From: Merdicola sp963557785
GTDB lineage: Bacteria; Bacillota; Clostridia; TANB77; CAG-508
NCBI GenBank assembly: GCA_963557785.1
Contig: CAUWBF010000006.1
Span: 1 to 64,000, forward strand
Reading direction: 5' to 3'
Length of the DNA stretch: 64,000 nt
Shown here piece by piece: positions 46,654 to 55,161 of this stretch. Each line of letters begins with the position of its first letter. The first letter of the stretch is position 1. The notes under the pieces are model-generated. The model saw nothing but the letters and a program-made list of their open reading frames with translations. It searched no databases and had not been told where the DNA came from. A program made the translations under genes and the position numbers.

Positions 46654-47502
46654 ATGGAATTATTATTCGAGATTATTAAATTTATTTTTTATACAGCTAT
46701 TATTATTGCTATTGCTAAATATATTTTAGTTAATTTACTAAGAAATTTTGCTGAAAGTTTGAACTTAAAACCAAAAATTATTGGAAATATTGCAGGGATT
46801 GCTACATCAATTCCAGAGTTATTAACAATATCTTTAGCATCTATAACAGGATTAGCATATACTGGAATATATAATGTTATAAGCTCAAATATAATAAACC
46901 TAATATTATATATAATTTCCACAATTTATAATAAAAATATAAAAATATTGAGAAATAAAGCTATAAAAATGGATTTAATATTGGTTATTTTCACTATTTT
47001 CATACCAATATTTATTATTAATATGAATTTAGAGAAAGATTTATCAATTATACCCATATTTATATTATTATTTATATTATTTTATTTTATAAATCATAGA
47101 ACGCATAATTATTATTTAAAAAATTACGAGAAGGTAATTGAAAATAATATTTTAGAAGAAGAAAAATATAAAAAGAATAAAACGAATTTAATAATAAAAT
47201 ATAGTATATATATTCTAATTGTAGGAATATTATTATTTTTTGTAGGAAATTTACTTAGTGATACTTTAGAAAAACTATGCAATAAATTTAATATTAAAGA
47301 ATCTTTTATAGGAATTATTTTAGGATTTGCAACAAGTATACCAGAATTAATTACTTTTTTTGAATCACAGAAATATAATAAAAATTCTAATAATGATTTA
47401 TTAGGAGTAGTAGAATCTACAAATAATTTATTAACATCAAATATATTAAATTTATTTATAATTCAGAGTATAGGAATACTATTATTAAAAATATTTCAAT
47501 AA
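46654..47502 (+). CDS. CaCA-family cation exchanger-like membrane protein
   Basis: 282 residues, about ten membrane segments. Two alpha repeats in inverted halves: GIATSIPELLTISLASITG (about 48) and GFATSIPELITFFESQ (about 228), the hallmark of the sodium/calcium exchanger superfamily. The ions moved are not predictable. Very AT-rich, separate from the ribosomal cluster. Confidence 0.8.
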   Translation: MELLFEIIKFIFYTAIIIAIAKYILVNLLRNFAESLNLKPKIIGNIAGIATSIPELLTISLASITGLAYTGIYNVISSNIINLILYIISTIYNKNIKILRNKAIKMDLILVIFTIFIPIFIINMNLEKDLSIIPIFILLFILFYFINHRTHNYYLKNYEKVIENNILEEEKYKKNKTNLIIKYSIYILIVGILLFFVGNLLSDTLEKLCNKFNIKESFIGIILGFATSIPELITFFESQKYNKNSNNDLLGVVESTNNLLTSNILNLFIIQSIGILLLKIFQ

Positions 47503-47575
47503 TTTTCAAATATAGTAATAAATAGGAATATTTATGAATATACTATTTATAGGAATTATTGGAGATGATTTAAAT

Positions 47576-47860
47576 ATGAATGAAGAATATATAAAATATA
47601 AGCCGATTATAGAGAAGACTGAAGAAGATAAAGATATTGAATTAATGCAAAGCTTAATAAAAGCAAAAATGGAATTAGAGGCTGCGAATAAAAATTATGA
47701 ATTTGCTGAAGCAGAACTCATAGACTATTATGTATATCAAATTAAAGCTAGTCAATCAAAAATAGACTATCTACTAAAGAAAATAAAGAAGAAAGGACTA
47801 ATGCTTGATATTGTAAATGAAACTAACTTAAGATTAGAAAATAGAAATGAAGTAGGATAA
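47576..47860 (+). CDS. YaaL-like DUF2508 protein
   Basis: 94 residues from ATG 47576 after GGAGATG; mostly helical with LMQSLIKAKMELEAANKNYE and AELIDYYVYQIKASQSKIDY. DUF2508 genes lie directly before bofA in Bacillus and Clostridia, as here. Function unknown. Confidence 0.75.
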   Translation: MNEEYIKYKPIIEKTEEDKDIELMQSLIKAKMELEAANKNYEFAEAELIDYYVYQIKASQSKIDYLLKKIKKKGLMLDIVNETNLRLENRNEVG

Positions 47861-47923
47861 GAATATTTGTCCAAAGTATAGCATATTGTATAGAAAGAAC
47901 TATATTTTATAGGAGGATGTACT

Positions 47924-48190
47924 TTGGAAACTAATAATTTAATAACAATACTAGCCTGTATATTTTTTATTTTTATAATTGGAAAAATATTTATATTACC
48001 ATTAAAAAGTATATGTAAATTATCAATAAACTCTATTTTAGGTGGAGTTTTAATATATATTATAAATATAGTTGGGACAATATTTAATTTTCATATAGGG
48101 TTGAATTTAATTACTTCCATTTTTATCGGAATATTGGGAATACCAGGTGCTATATTACTTATTATTTTGAAAATTATAGTAAATATATAA
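47924..48190 (+). CDS. bofA: BofA-type sigma-K processing inhibitor family protein
   Basis: 88 residues from TTG after AGGAGGATG. Hydrophobic throughout, with GKIFILPLKSICKLSINSIL, GGVLIYIINIVG and the end GILGIPGAILLIIL, matching BofA. In Bacillus BofA holds the SpoIVFB protease inactive with SpoIVFA. Pairing with the DUF2508 gene supports the call. Confidence 0.85.
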   Translation: METNNLITILACIFFIFIIGKIFILPLKSICKLSINSILGGVLIYIINIVGTIFNFHIGLNLITSIFIGILGIPGAILLIILKIIVNI

Positions 48191-48269
48191 TTTACATAAT
48201 CTTAAATCAATGATATAATAAGAAGGCAACCGTAAATAGGGCTTAATTTGAAAAGGAGGTAATGAGCCT

Positions 48270-48770
48270 ATGGACAAAAATCGGAACTCATATGAAGTAG
48301 CAGCAATAATTACTAATGGCAGTTTAATGTTCACAGATGAGTATACCGAAATCAGGGGAAATGTTCATATTACTAAAGAATTAACCTTTGATGGCGATGT
48401 AACAATCTATGGAGATGTGACTGCGGATACAATTAAAGTTGCTGGTAACATGGATGTAAAGGGAAATCTTGTTGCAAATGTACTGGAAGCAGATGGCGAA
48501 GTCTTAGTTGAGAAGTCAGCAAGAATAGCCGATGTATGCAGTGAGTCCTTCTACGTAAAAGAGGATTTTGAAAGTACAGTAGAAATTGAGACCGGCATTT
48601 TAATGGTAGGGCGGAATCTGAAGGCATTTGTTGTTTCATTAGGAAACGATGAAAACGAAAAGTTGGAGGATGTATTAGTAGTTGACGGCAAAGTTTGTGT
48701 AGAAGAAGCAATATACGTCAATGAAGAAGCTGAATTCATTAGCGAGGAAGAGATACCGTTGTCCGAATAA
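48270..48770 (+). CDS. Foreign-looking beta-helix (bactofilin-like) protein
   Basis: 166 residues without membrane segments. Repeating short strands of the form xGDVTIYGDVTADTIKVAGN point to a right-handed beta helix, as in bactofilins or polymer-forming proteins; the tail is very acidic. Codon use is unlike its neighbours (GGC, CTG, GCG, GAG, ACC) and two in-frame CGG codons occur (codon 5 at 48282, codon 115 at 48612). It has its own AAGGAGG, a TATAAT-like box at about 48213 and a GC-richer terminator, hence looks acquired. Function unknown. Confidence 0.7.
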   Translation: MDKNRNSYEVAAIITNGSLMFTDEYTEIRGNVHITKELTFDGDVTIYGDVTADTIKVAGNMDVKGNLVANVLEADGEVLVEKSARIADVCSESFYVKEDFESTVEIETGILMVGRNLKAFVVSLGNDENEKLEDVLVVDGKVCVEEAIYVNEEAEFISEEEIPLSE

Positions 48771-48795
48771 TCAGTACCGAATTAATATCTAGACG

Positions 48796-48836
48796 AGGGA
48801 GATTGGTAAGTTCCAATCTCCCTTTATTTTTGTATT
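48796..48836 (+). terminator. Terminator of the beta-helix gene
   Basis: GGGAGATTGG and CCAATCTCCC around TAAGTT, followed by TTTATTTTT. Confidence 0.9.
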
Positions 48837-48846
48837 ATAAAATTAA

Positions 48847-49284
48847 TTAGTCAGTAGTAGTAGCATCTTTTTTAGTCTTATGAATTGTTCCTCTTGGATG
48901 CTGAGGAGGAGCATAGATAGAGTATAACTTAATTGGGGTAGTACCAATATTAATTAGGTTATGCCATTTACCAGCAGGTATTACAAATGCAAAATTATCA
49001 AATACTTTTCTTTGGAAATTTAAATTATTTTTGTCATTTCCAATTTGAAGTAATCCTATACCACTTTCAATTCTAATAAACTGATCTACATCAGGATGCA
49101 TTTCTAAACCGATACTATCACCAGATTCAATACTCATTAATGTGATTTGCAAATGATTACCAGTCCATAATGCAGTACGAAAATTATTATTTTGTAATGT
49201 AGCTTCTTCAATGTTAATTAAAAATGGTTCTGGACCATAATCTTGTATATAATTAGGATATATTCTATTGTAGAAGTTATTCAT
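48847..49284 (-). CDS. Cupin domain protein
   Basis: 145 residues. A single cupin barrel: GLEMHPDVDQFIRIESGIG corresponds to cupin motif 1 (with His and Glu-type ligands) and VIPAGKWHNLINIG to motif 2. Such small cupins are common in gut Firmicutes; the ligand is unknown. The end PPQHPRGTIHKTK is also seen in this subfamily. Confidence 0.85.
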   Translation of the reverse strand: MNNFYNRIYPNYIQDYGPEPFLINIEEATLQNNNFRTALWTGNHLQITLMSIESGDSIGLEMHPDVDQFIRIESGIGLLQIGNDKNNLNFQRKVFDNFAFVIPAGKWHNLINIGTTPIKLYSIYAPPQHPRGTIHKTKKDATTTD

Positions 49285-49359
49285 ATTTTTATTTCCTTTC
49301 TTATTTTTTTATATACTATAGTATATGAAAATTAATATAAAAAGTTAATAAATTAAATA

Positions 49360-49394
49360 AACTACCCTAGATTAATTGTAATCTAGGGTAGTAA
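49360..49394 (-). terminator. Terminator of glmS
   Basis: ACTACCCTAGATT and AATCTAGGGTAGT form a 13-bp stem; on the minus strand TTTATTTAATT follows. Confidence 0.8.
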
Positions 49395-49405
49395 AAGTAA
49401 ATTAA

Positions 49406-51244
49406 TTATTCAACTGTTACTGATTTTGCTAAGTTTCTAGGCTTATCAACATCTAATCCTTTGAACTTAGAAATATAGTAAGATAATAATTGTAAAGGAA
49501 TTATAGAAATTATTGGAGCAAGCATTGGATGAACATTAGGAATATGAATAATTTCATTAAATGAATTGTTATTTAATTCTTGATTTGTAACAACTAAAGT
49601 TTTAGCTCCACGAGTGATAACCTCTTGAATATTACTTATTGTTTTAGGTGCTAAATTTGGATCAGTTATTATACTAATAACTGTTATATCATTTTCAATT
49701 AAGGCAATAGGTCCATGCTTTAATTCACCAGCAGCATAAGCATCTGAATGAATATATGAAATTTCTTTTAGTTTTAAAGATGCTTCTAAGGCTACAGCAT
49801 AGTCCAAGCCTCTACCAATAAAGAATATATCTTTTTCTTTATAAATTTTATTTGCAAAAGCTTTTATATTATCTATATTTTTTAAAACTTCTTCAGCTTT
49901 TTTAGAAATATCTATAAGTTCAGCTTTTAGGTTATTTACTAATTCTTCATCAGCACTACATAATATTTCACTAAAATGTAAAGCTAAGATAGTTAATAAA
50001 ACTAATTGAGAAGTGTAAGCCTTTGTAGAAGCAACAGCTATTTCCGGACCAGCATGAGTATAAATAGTAAAATCAGCTTCTCTAGTAATAGAACTGCCAA
50101 TTACATTAGATATTGCTAAAGTTTTGCATCCTTTAGATTTAGATAACTTTAATGCAGCTATAGTATCTGCTGTTTCACCAGATTGACTAATATAGATACA
50201 TAATGTTTTAGAATCTATTAATGGATTTTTATATCTAAATTCAGAAGCAACTTCTACTTCAACAGGTATCTTACATAATTGTTCAAATAAATTTCTTGTA
50301 GCAAGACCAGCATGCATAGCAGTACCACAGGCTACAATATATATTTTATTTATACTACTTAAATATTCTTTTGAAATATCTAAATCATCAAAATAAATTT
50401 TTTCTTCATTTAATTTTGCACCAATTGTTTCTCTTATAGCGATAGGTTGTTCATATATTTCTTTTAGCATAAAATCATCATAACCATCTTTTTCTGCAGA
50501 AGATGCATTCCATTCTATGCTCTTACAATCTAAATCGATCTCATTTAAATCATTATCATAAAACTTAATATCGGATTTTGAAAGTAGAGCAAATTCCAAA
50601 TCATTTAATAAATAAAAGTTTTTAGTAAATGAAAGTATAGCAGGTATATCAGAAGAAATAAAGTTTTCATCAATACCTTTTCCTATAACTAAAGGACTAT
50701 CTTTTCTAACAACAATCATATTTTCTGGAAAATCCTTACATAGAATTTCAATAGCAAAGCTTCCTTTTAAATCGTTACAAGCTCTTTTTACAGAATGTAA
50801 AAAAGATAATTTATTTTTTTCATCTTCCATAGAATAATAATAATTAATTAAGTTAGGTATAACTTCAGTATCAGTGTCTGATAAAAATTTAATATTATTA
50901 TTTTCTAAAAATTTTTTAAGTTCATTATAATTTTCAATAATACCATTGTGAACTACTGCAAAAGTGTTACTATTATCCATATGTGGATGCGAATTTAATT
51001 TTGAAGGTTTTCCATGAGTTGCCCATCTTGTATGAGCTATTCCAATTGTACCTTCAAGATTATCTATTCCATCTAAATTATAAAGGTTATTTACTCTTCC
51101 TTTATCTTTCATTATAGAGATACCACTTTTTTCCATTGTAGCAATTCCAGCTGAATCATATCCTCTATATTCTAGTCTTAAAAGACCATTAATAAGTATA
51201 GGGCTAGCTTTTCTAGTCCCTATATAACCAACTATTCCACACAA
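49406..51244 (-). CDS. glmS: Glucosamine-6-phosphate synthase
   Basis: 612 residues. MCGIVGYIG with the Cys2 nucleophile of the glutaminase half; THGKPSKLNSHPH and HNGIIENY follow. The SIS isomerase half has YISQSGETADTIAALKLSK and KELKHGPIALIE-type residues, ending KPRNLAKSVTVE. It makes GlcN6P from fructose-6-phosphate and glutamine for wall synthesis. It is controlled by the glmS ribozyme upstream. Confidence 0.98.
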   Translation of the reverse strand: MCGIVGYIGTRKASPILINGLLRLEYRGYDSAGIATMEKSGISIMKDKGRVNNLYNLDGIDNLEGTIGIAHTRWATHGKPSKLNSHPHMDNSNTFAVVHNGIIENYNELKKFLENNNIKFLSDTDTEVIPNLINYYYSMEDEKNKLSFLHSVKRACNDLKGSFAIEILCKDFPENMIVVRKDSPLVIGKGIDENFISSDIPAILSFTKNFYLLNDLEFALLSKSDIKFYDNDLNEIDLDCKSIEWNASSAEKDGYDDFMLKEIYEQPIAIRETIGAKLNEEKIYFDDLDISKEYLSSINKIYIVACGTAMHAGLATRNLFEQLCKIPVEVEVASEFRYKNPLIDSKTLCIYISQSGETADTIAALKLSKSKGCKTLAISNVIGSSITREADFTIYTHAGPEIAVASTKAYTSQLVLLTILALHFSEILCSADEELVNNLKAELIDISKKAEEVLKNIDNIKAFANKIYKEKDIFFIGRGLDYAVALEASLKLKEISYIHSDAYAAGELKHGPIALIENDITVISIITDPNLAPKTISNIQEVITRGAKTLVVTNQELNNNSFNEIIHIPNVHPMLAPIISIIPLQLLSYYISKFKGLDVDKPRNLAKSVTVE

Positions 51245-51339
51245 ATTTCAGTTCCTCCTAAATAATAAAGTTTGAAACTAAAACGGTACTTTAAATAAAG
51301 CTTTATTATTAGATTTGTTATAATATTGCTACTATTTTT

Positions 51340-51436
51340 TGCTAATAATTATTGGGAAAGCATACCACAGAGTCACCCGCCGAAAATTTCGATACTACTC
51401 TGACCTCGTCAACAATAAAGATATTGTTCTGGCGCT
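51340..51436 (-). ncRNA. glmS ribozyme: glmS ribozyme/riboswitch
   Basis: On the minus strand: AGCGCCAGAAC at the 5' end, GACGAGGT, ATCGAAATTTTCGGCGGGTG, ACTCTGTGGTATGCTTTCCC and AATAATTATTAGC, all in the canonical glmS ribozyme order. Self-cleavage is expected between A (51436) and G (51435). GlcN6P acts as cofactor, so product excess destroys the glmS mRNA. The paired P1 segment AATATCTTTATTGTT lies between. Confidence 0.95.
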
Positions 51437-51512
51437 AGTGTTATTTATGATATAAAGAAACCTCCTTTTAAAAAATATTTTATTTATTAGTACTTTTTTA
51501 GTTACTTTTATT

Positions 51513-51541
51513 ATATTACAACATATTAAAAAAAGTAGCAA
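51513..51541 (-). promoter_or_regulatory. Promoter of glmS
   Basis: Minus strand TTGCTA (51541-51536), 17-base spacer, TAATAT (51518-51513), about 75 bases before the ribozyme cleavage site. Confidence 0.45.
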
Positions 51542-51649
51542 GTCCTAAAAAAATGAAATTAAAAATTAAAACTATTTATATAAAAATAGTTGAATTTTTT
51601 TATGTTTTAATATAAAATTGAAAAAGATTATTTAAGCACGGAGGAACGA

Positions 51650-52310
51650 ATGATAACATTAAAAGATGTAAAGAATAATCCAGAAATTAATGGATTTATC
51701 GAAGGAGTACAAAAGCAATTAAATGCATTAGGGTATACGGAACATTCGTATAGGCACATTGGAATAGTATCAGAAAGAGCAGGAAAAATACTTAAATCAT
51801 TACGGATATGATGAACGAACAGTAGAATTAGCAAAAATAGCTGGCTACTTGCATGATATAGGAAACTGTGTAAATAGAGTAGATCACGCACATTCAGGAG
51901 CAATTTTAAGTAATAGTATTCTAAAAGAAATGGGAATGGACATAAAAGAAAGAACTGAAATTGTGATGGCTATAGGAAATCATGATGAAAAAACAGGAAC
52001 AGCAGTGAATGACATATCTGCAGCATTAATATTAGCAGACAAGTCAGATGTACATAGAGATAGAGTAGTAAATAAAAATTTATCTACATTTGATATACAC
52101 GATAGAGTAAATTATGCAGTAACTAAAGCTTGTCTTAATATAGATAGTAAAAATAGAAAAGTAATTTTGGATTTGAGTATAGATACTAAGATATGTCCTG
52201 TATTAGACTATTTTGAAATATTTATGGATAGAACAATGATGAGTAAATATGCAGCAAAATTTTTAAATGTTTGGTTTGAACTAATAATAAATGATACAAA
52301 GCTATTATAA
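51650..52310 (+). CDS. HD-domain phosphohydrolase, read through a +1 shift at CGG
   Basis: About 219 residues when the C of CGG 51803 is skipped: the first 51 codons (ITLKDVKNNPEINGFIEGVQ, EHSYRHIGIVSERAGKILKS) join to LGYDERTVELAKIAGYLHDI. The HD motif is HDIGN with HSYRH before it and IGNHDEKTG after it. In the zero frame a TGA stop follows CGG by one codon, so only 53 residues would be made. Probably a metal-dependent phosphohydrolase of nucleotide type; substrate unknown. GGAGGAACGA precedes the ATG. It is next to secD. Confidence 0.8.
51803..51806 (+). other. Candidate +1 frameshift site TTA CGG A (site 5)
   Basis: Zero-frame codon 52 of the HD gene is CGG, preceded by TTA and followed by ATA TGA. 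Skipping C reads GGA TAT GAT (Gly-Tyr-Asp) and restores the full HD domain. Confidence 0.7.
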
Positions 52311-52327
52311 ACTAAGGAGGAATAAAA

Positions 52328-53698
52328 GTGAAAGAAAAGAACAAAGAAAACAAATTAAAAAAGATATTAATAATATTATTAATAGTATTAATATCAATGA
52401 TATCTTTCATAGGAATATACGTTAAAGATGGAAATAAAATGAAAGATATTATTCCAGAATATCTAATAGGATCAGATTTACAAGGGTATAGAGTATTAAA
52501 ACTAAAAGTTGATGATTCAACTAAGGAAGTTATAAAAGATGCTGATGGAAATATTATTGAAAGTGCAACAGATGAAGAAATAGAAGAAAATGGTTACACA
52601 AAAACAGAAGAAGCAGTAAATGGACAAGAAATATTAAATGAAGAAAATTATTTACTAGCAAGAAAAATAATTTCAAACAGATTAAAAGACTTACAAGTTT
52701 CAGACTATAAAGTAAGACAAAATATGGAAGATGGAAGTATTATTATTGAATTAAAAGAAGATACAAATACAGATGATGCAATTTCAAACCTAGTAACAAA
52801 TGGTAAATTAGAAATGCAAGATAATGATACAAAAGAAGTACTTTTAAGTAATAGTGATATAAAAACAGCTCAAGTACTTTATAATACAACTACAACAGGA
52901 ACAACAGTATATTTGAGTATTGAATTTAACAAGGATGCTACAAAGAAACTGGAAGAAATATCAAATACTTATGTTTCATCAACAGATTCTGATGGAAATA
53001 CTACAGAAAAAAAGATAAATTTATTAATAGATGATGAATCAATATTAACAACATCTTTTTCAGCACCTATAATAAATGGGAAATTACAATTATCAATAGG
53101 AAGTAGTTCATCAACAAGTGAAACAACTGATGTAGATACTTTAAACAAATATGTAAAACAGGCTCAAAATATGTCTGTAATAATAAAAAATGGAAAAATG
53201 CCATTAACATATACTTCAGACAGTAACAAATATATTGAAACACCAATAAATAAAGAGAGTATAAAAGTAACATTAATAGTAGTAGCAGTAATATTAGCTA
53301 TTATAATGATAGCTCTAATTATTAGATTTAAGGGAAAAGGATTATTAGCAGTACTATCACACGTAGGATTAAATGCGATTTTATTAATAATATTTAGATA
53401 CACAAATGTTGAAATAGGATTAGGAGGACTAATTGCATTAGGATTCGTTCAACTAATAAATTACATTTTATTAGTTATGATGTTAAAAGAAAATGAAACA
53501 TCAGATGATACAAAAAAAGCTATAGTTAAATTTGCATATAGAATTATACCAGCATATATTATATCTATAGTATTCACTTTTATGAATTTCTTACCTATTT
53601 ATAGCTTTGGAATGGTTATATTTTGGGCAATAACTATAATATTTATATATAATATTTTTATAACAAGAAATTTAATAGAGAGTTCAAAAGAAAAATAA
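52328..53698 (+). CDS. secD: SecD-like translocase subunit, divergent
   Basis: 456 residues. A first membrane segment (about 12-30), a periplasmic-type P1 domain (LIGSDLQGYRVL, NRLKDLQVSDYKVRQ), then about five membrane segments. SecD with SecF uses the proton or sodium gradient to pull proteins out. The conserved TM4 segment usually reads with an Asp and a FERI motif; here the matching segment is GFVQLINYILLVMMLKENE without that Asp. The SecD repeat G-x-DL-x-G is only partly kept. Followed closely by secF. Confidence 0.75.
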   Translation: MKEKNKENKLKKILIILLIVLISMISFIGIYVKDGNKMKDIIPEYLIGSDLQGYRVLKLKVDDSTKEVIKDADGNIIESATDEEIEENGYTKTEEAVNGQEILNEENYLLARKIISNRLKDLQVSDYKVRQNMEDGSIIIELKEDTNTDDAISNLVTNGKLEMQDNDTKEVLLSNSDIKTAQVLYNTTTTGTTVYLSIEFNKDATKKLEEISNTYVSSTDSDGNTTEKKINLLIDDESILTTSFSAPIINGKLQLSIGSSSSTSETTDVDTLNKYVKQAQNMSVIIKNGKMPLTYTSDSNKYIETPINKESIKVTLIVVAVILAIIMIALIIRFKGKGLLAVLSHVGLNAILLIIFRYTNVEIGLGGLIALGFVQLINYILLVMMLKENETSDDTKKAIVKFAYRIIPAYIISIVFTFMNFLPIYSFGMVIFWAITIIFIYNIFITRNLIESSKEK

Positions 53699-53719
53699 TA
53701 TATGAGAGGTGAAAACAAC

Positions 53720-54388
53720 ATGAAAAAAAATAGATTAGTTTATGTAATTATAGCTATAATAATAGTAGCTGGAGTTATAAACACATATTTAAATAAATTT
53801 ACATTTAGCTTAGCTTATGATAGTAGTGTAAGAATGGATGTATATATTGGAAAAGATTATGATACAGAAGAAGTAAGAAATTTAGTAAAAGAAACTGTTG
53901 GTACTAATGATGTAATAATTCAAAAAGTAGAAACCTTTAATGATATGGTTGCAATAACAGCAAGAGAATTATCAGAAGAACAAAAAAAGAATATTATAGA
54001 TAAAATAAATGAAAAATACGAAACAGAGATAACTCTAGATGAAGTATCAGTAACTAATATTCCACATTATGATGGAACAGATTTATTAAATAGATATGTG
54101 CTTCCAATGGTAATATCAGCAATAGTAATACTTATATATATAGCAATAAGATACAATAAATTAGGCATAGTAAAAATGCCTATAAGAACAATTTTATGGT
54201 CTATAATAGTAGAATTATTATATGTAAGTATAATTTCTTTAGCTAGAATACCAGTAAGTTTCTATACAATTCCTTTAGGAATTGTAATAGAAATAATAGT
54301 ATTAATTGCATTAGTAAATGTTTTTGAAAAAGAACTAGAAGATAAAAAAGCTGAAGAAAAGAAAGTAAGTAAAGAGGTAGAAGAATAA
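53720..54388 (+). CDS. secF: SecF-like translocase subunit, shortened and divergent
   Basis: 222 residues, while SecF is usually near 300. First membrane segment, then a short soluble domain (SVRMDVYIGKDYDTEEVRNL), then about three or four membrane segments. The usual SVNDTVVVFDRIRE motif is missing; the region reads LGIVIEIIVLIALVNVFEKE. Start at 53720 chosen since GAGAGGTGAAA lies before it. Assigned mainly by position after secD. Confidence 0.6.
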   Translation: MKKNRLVYVIIAIIIVAGVINTYLNKFTFSLAYDSSVRMDVYIGKDYDTEEVRNLVKETVGTNDVIIQKVETFNDMVAITARELSEEQKKNIIDKINEKYETEITLDEVSVTNIPHYDGTDLLNRYVLPMVISAIVILIYIAIRYNKLGIVKMPIRTILWSIIVELLYVSIISLARIPVSFYTIPLGIVIEIIVLIALVNVFEKELEDKKAEEKKVSKEVEE

Positions 54389-54392
54389 TAAA

Positions 54393-54426
54393 TAAAAAGG
54401 ATTATCATTTTGATAATCCTTTTTTT
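54393..54426. terminator. Bidirectional terminator after secF
   Basis: AAAAAGGATTATCA, loop TTT, TGATAATCCTTTTTT. It also ends the convergent zinc-ribbon gene. Confidence 0.85.
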
Positions 54427-54700
54427 ATAAATTTATTTTTGTATTATTATTTTTAATAATAGTATCTATACCGCTTGCAAAAGATTTATTATCTAAAAAT
54501 CTATTTAAATTCTTTACAGTAATTCCAGTATCATTGCTAATAGCAGAAACATTAGTTGTAATATCTTCTGATATAGAATTATTAATTATATAATTTTTTA
54601 AAGTATTCATTTCAATATTATCCTTTGTAGAACAAGAAGGACAAGTAGAATTATCTGTTGCAAAAAAACATCCACAACGCTCACATTTATTAAAATTCAT
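54425..54700 (-). CDS. Small zinc-ribbon protein, YvyF-like
   Basis: 91 residues from ATG 54700, preceded by GAGGAGG on the minus strand. CERCGCFFATDNSTCPSCS forms a zinc ribbon; the rest is helical with a predicted helix-turn-helix (ISNDTGITVKNLNRFLDNKS). The layout resembles the flagellar-operon protein YvyF, but no flagellar genes lie near. Confidence 0.55.
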   Translation of the reverse strand: MNFNKCERCGCFFATDNSTCPSCSTKDNIEMNTLKNYIINNSISEDITTNVSAISNDTGITVKNLNRFLDNKSFASGIDTIIKNNNTKINL

Positions 54701-54814
54701 ATTGATAGACCTCCTCAAATTTGATGTTTACATTCTATCATAAAAATTGACAAAATAAAATATAAAACTTAAAAATATAACAAAAATTTTTTATTAAAAT
54801 TTACTAAATATCTA

Positions 54815-54844
54815 TTGACAAACTATATTAAAAAATAGTATAAT
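54815..54844 (+). promoter_or_regulatory. Promoter of tRNA-Leu
   Basis: TTGACA (54815-54820), 18-base spacer, TATAAT (54839-54844), close to consensus, 37 bases before the tRNA. Confidence 0.75.
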
Positions 54845-54881
54845 AAATTTCGTCGAAAGACAAAAGCCAGTTTTAATATAT

Positions 54882-54969
54882 GCAGATGTGGCGGAACTGG
54901 CAGACGCACAGGACTTAAAATCCTGCGGTTGAATAAACCGTGCCGGTTCGATTCCGGCCATCTGCACCA
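54882..54969 (+). tRNA. tRNA-Leu (anticodon UAA), CCA encoded
   Basis: Acceptor GCAGATG pairs with CATCTGC; discriminator A and genomic CCA. The anticodon arm is CAGGA-CTTAAAA-TCCTG with anticodon TAA. A long variable arm (GCGGTTGAATAAACCGT) and GGTTCGATTCC follow. It reads UUA and UUG; UUA precedes three of the five CGG shift sites. Confidence 0.97.
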
Positions 54970-55003
54970 AAACTCAGAGTAGAAATACTTTGAGTTTTTT
55001 TAT
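54968..55003 (+). terminator. Terminator of tRNA-Leu
   Basis: AACTCAGAGTA, loop GAAA, TACTTTGAGTT, then six T. Confidence 0.9.
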
Positions 55004-55161
55004 TTAATGTTTTTTTTATAAACTATTGATTTAAAAAAATAAAAATATGTATATAATAAGATAATATGTAAAAGGAAAATATCTTAAATATTGAATATAA
55101 TTTAGTAATAGTGTAGTTAATAATGAAGTTATAAAAATAATAGAAAAAACGACAAAAAAAC

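Noticed and set aside
547..51806. Classic slippery-site or Shine-Dalgarno-stimulated +1 shift like prfB
   Set aside because: The codons before CGG (TTA, GGA, CTT) do not re-pair well one base on, and I see no shared upstream stimulator or downstream pseudoknot.
163..52310. Explaining the five breaks as ordinary sequencing errors or pseudogenes
   Set aside because: None lies in a homopolymer, all are an extra C before GG, and the frames on both sides are intact. I keep it as the main alternative to be excluded by reads, but not as the favoured view.
163..52310. CGG reassigned to another amino acid, as in some other bacteria
   Set aside because: Simple reassignment would leave the zero frame open, but all five CGG sites are followed by loss of homology and early stops in the zero frame.
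54970..55160. Hidden gene between the tRNA terminator and the leader ORF
   Set aside because: All frames are short and AT-rich without a ribosome-binding site; I see nothing supported there.
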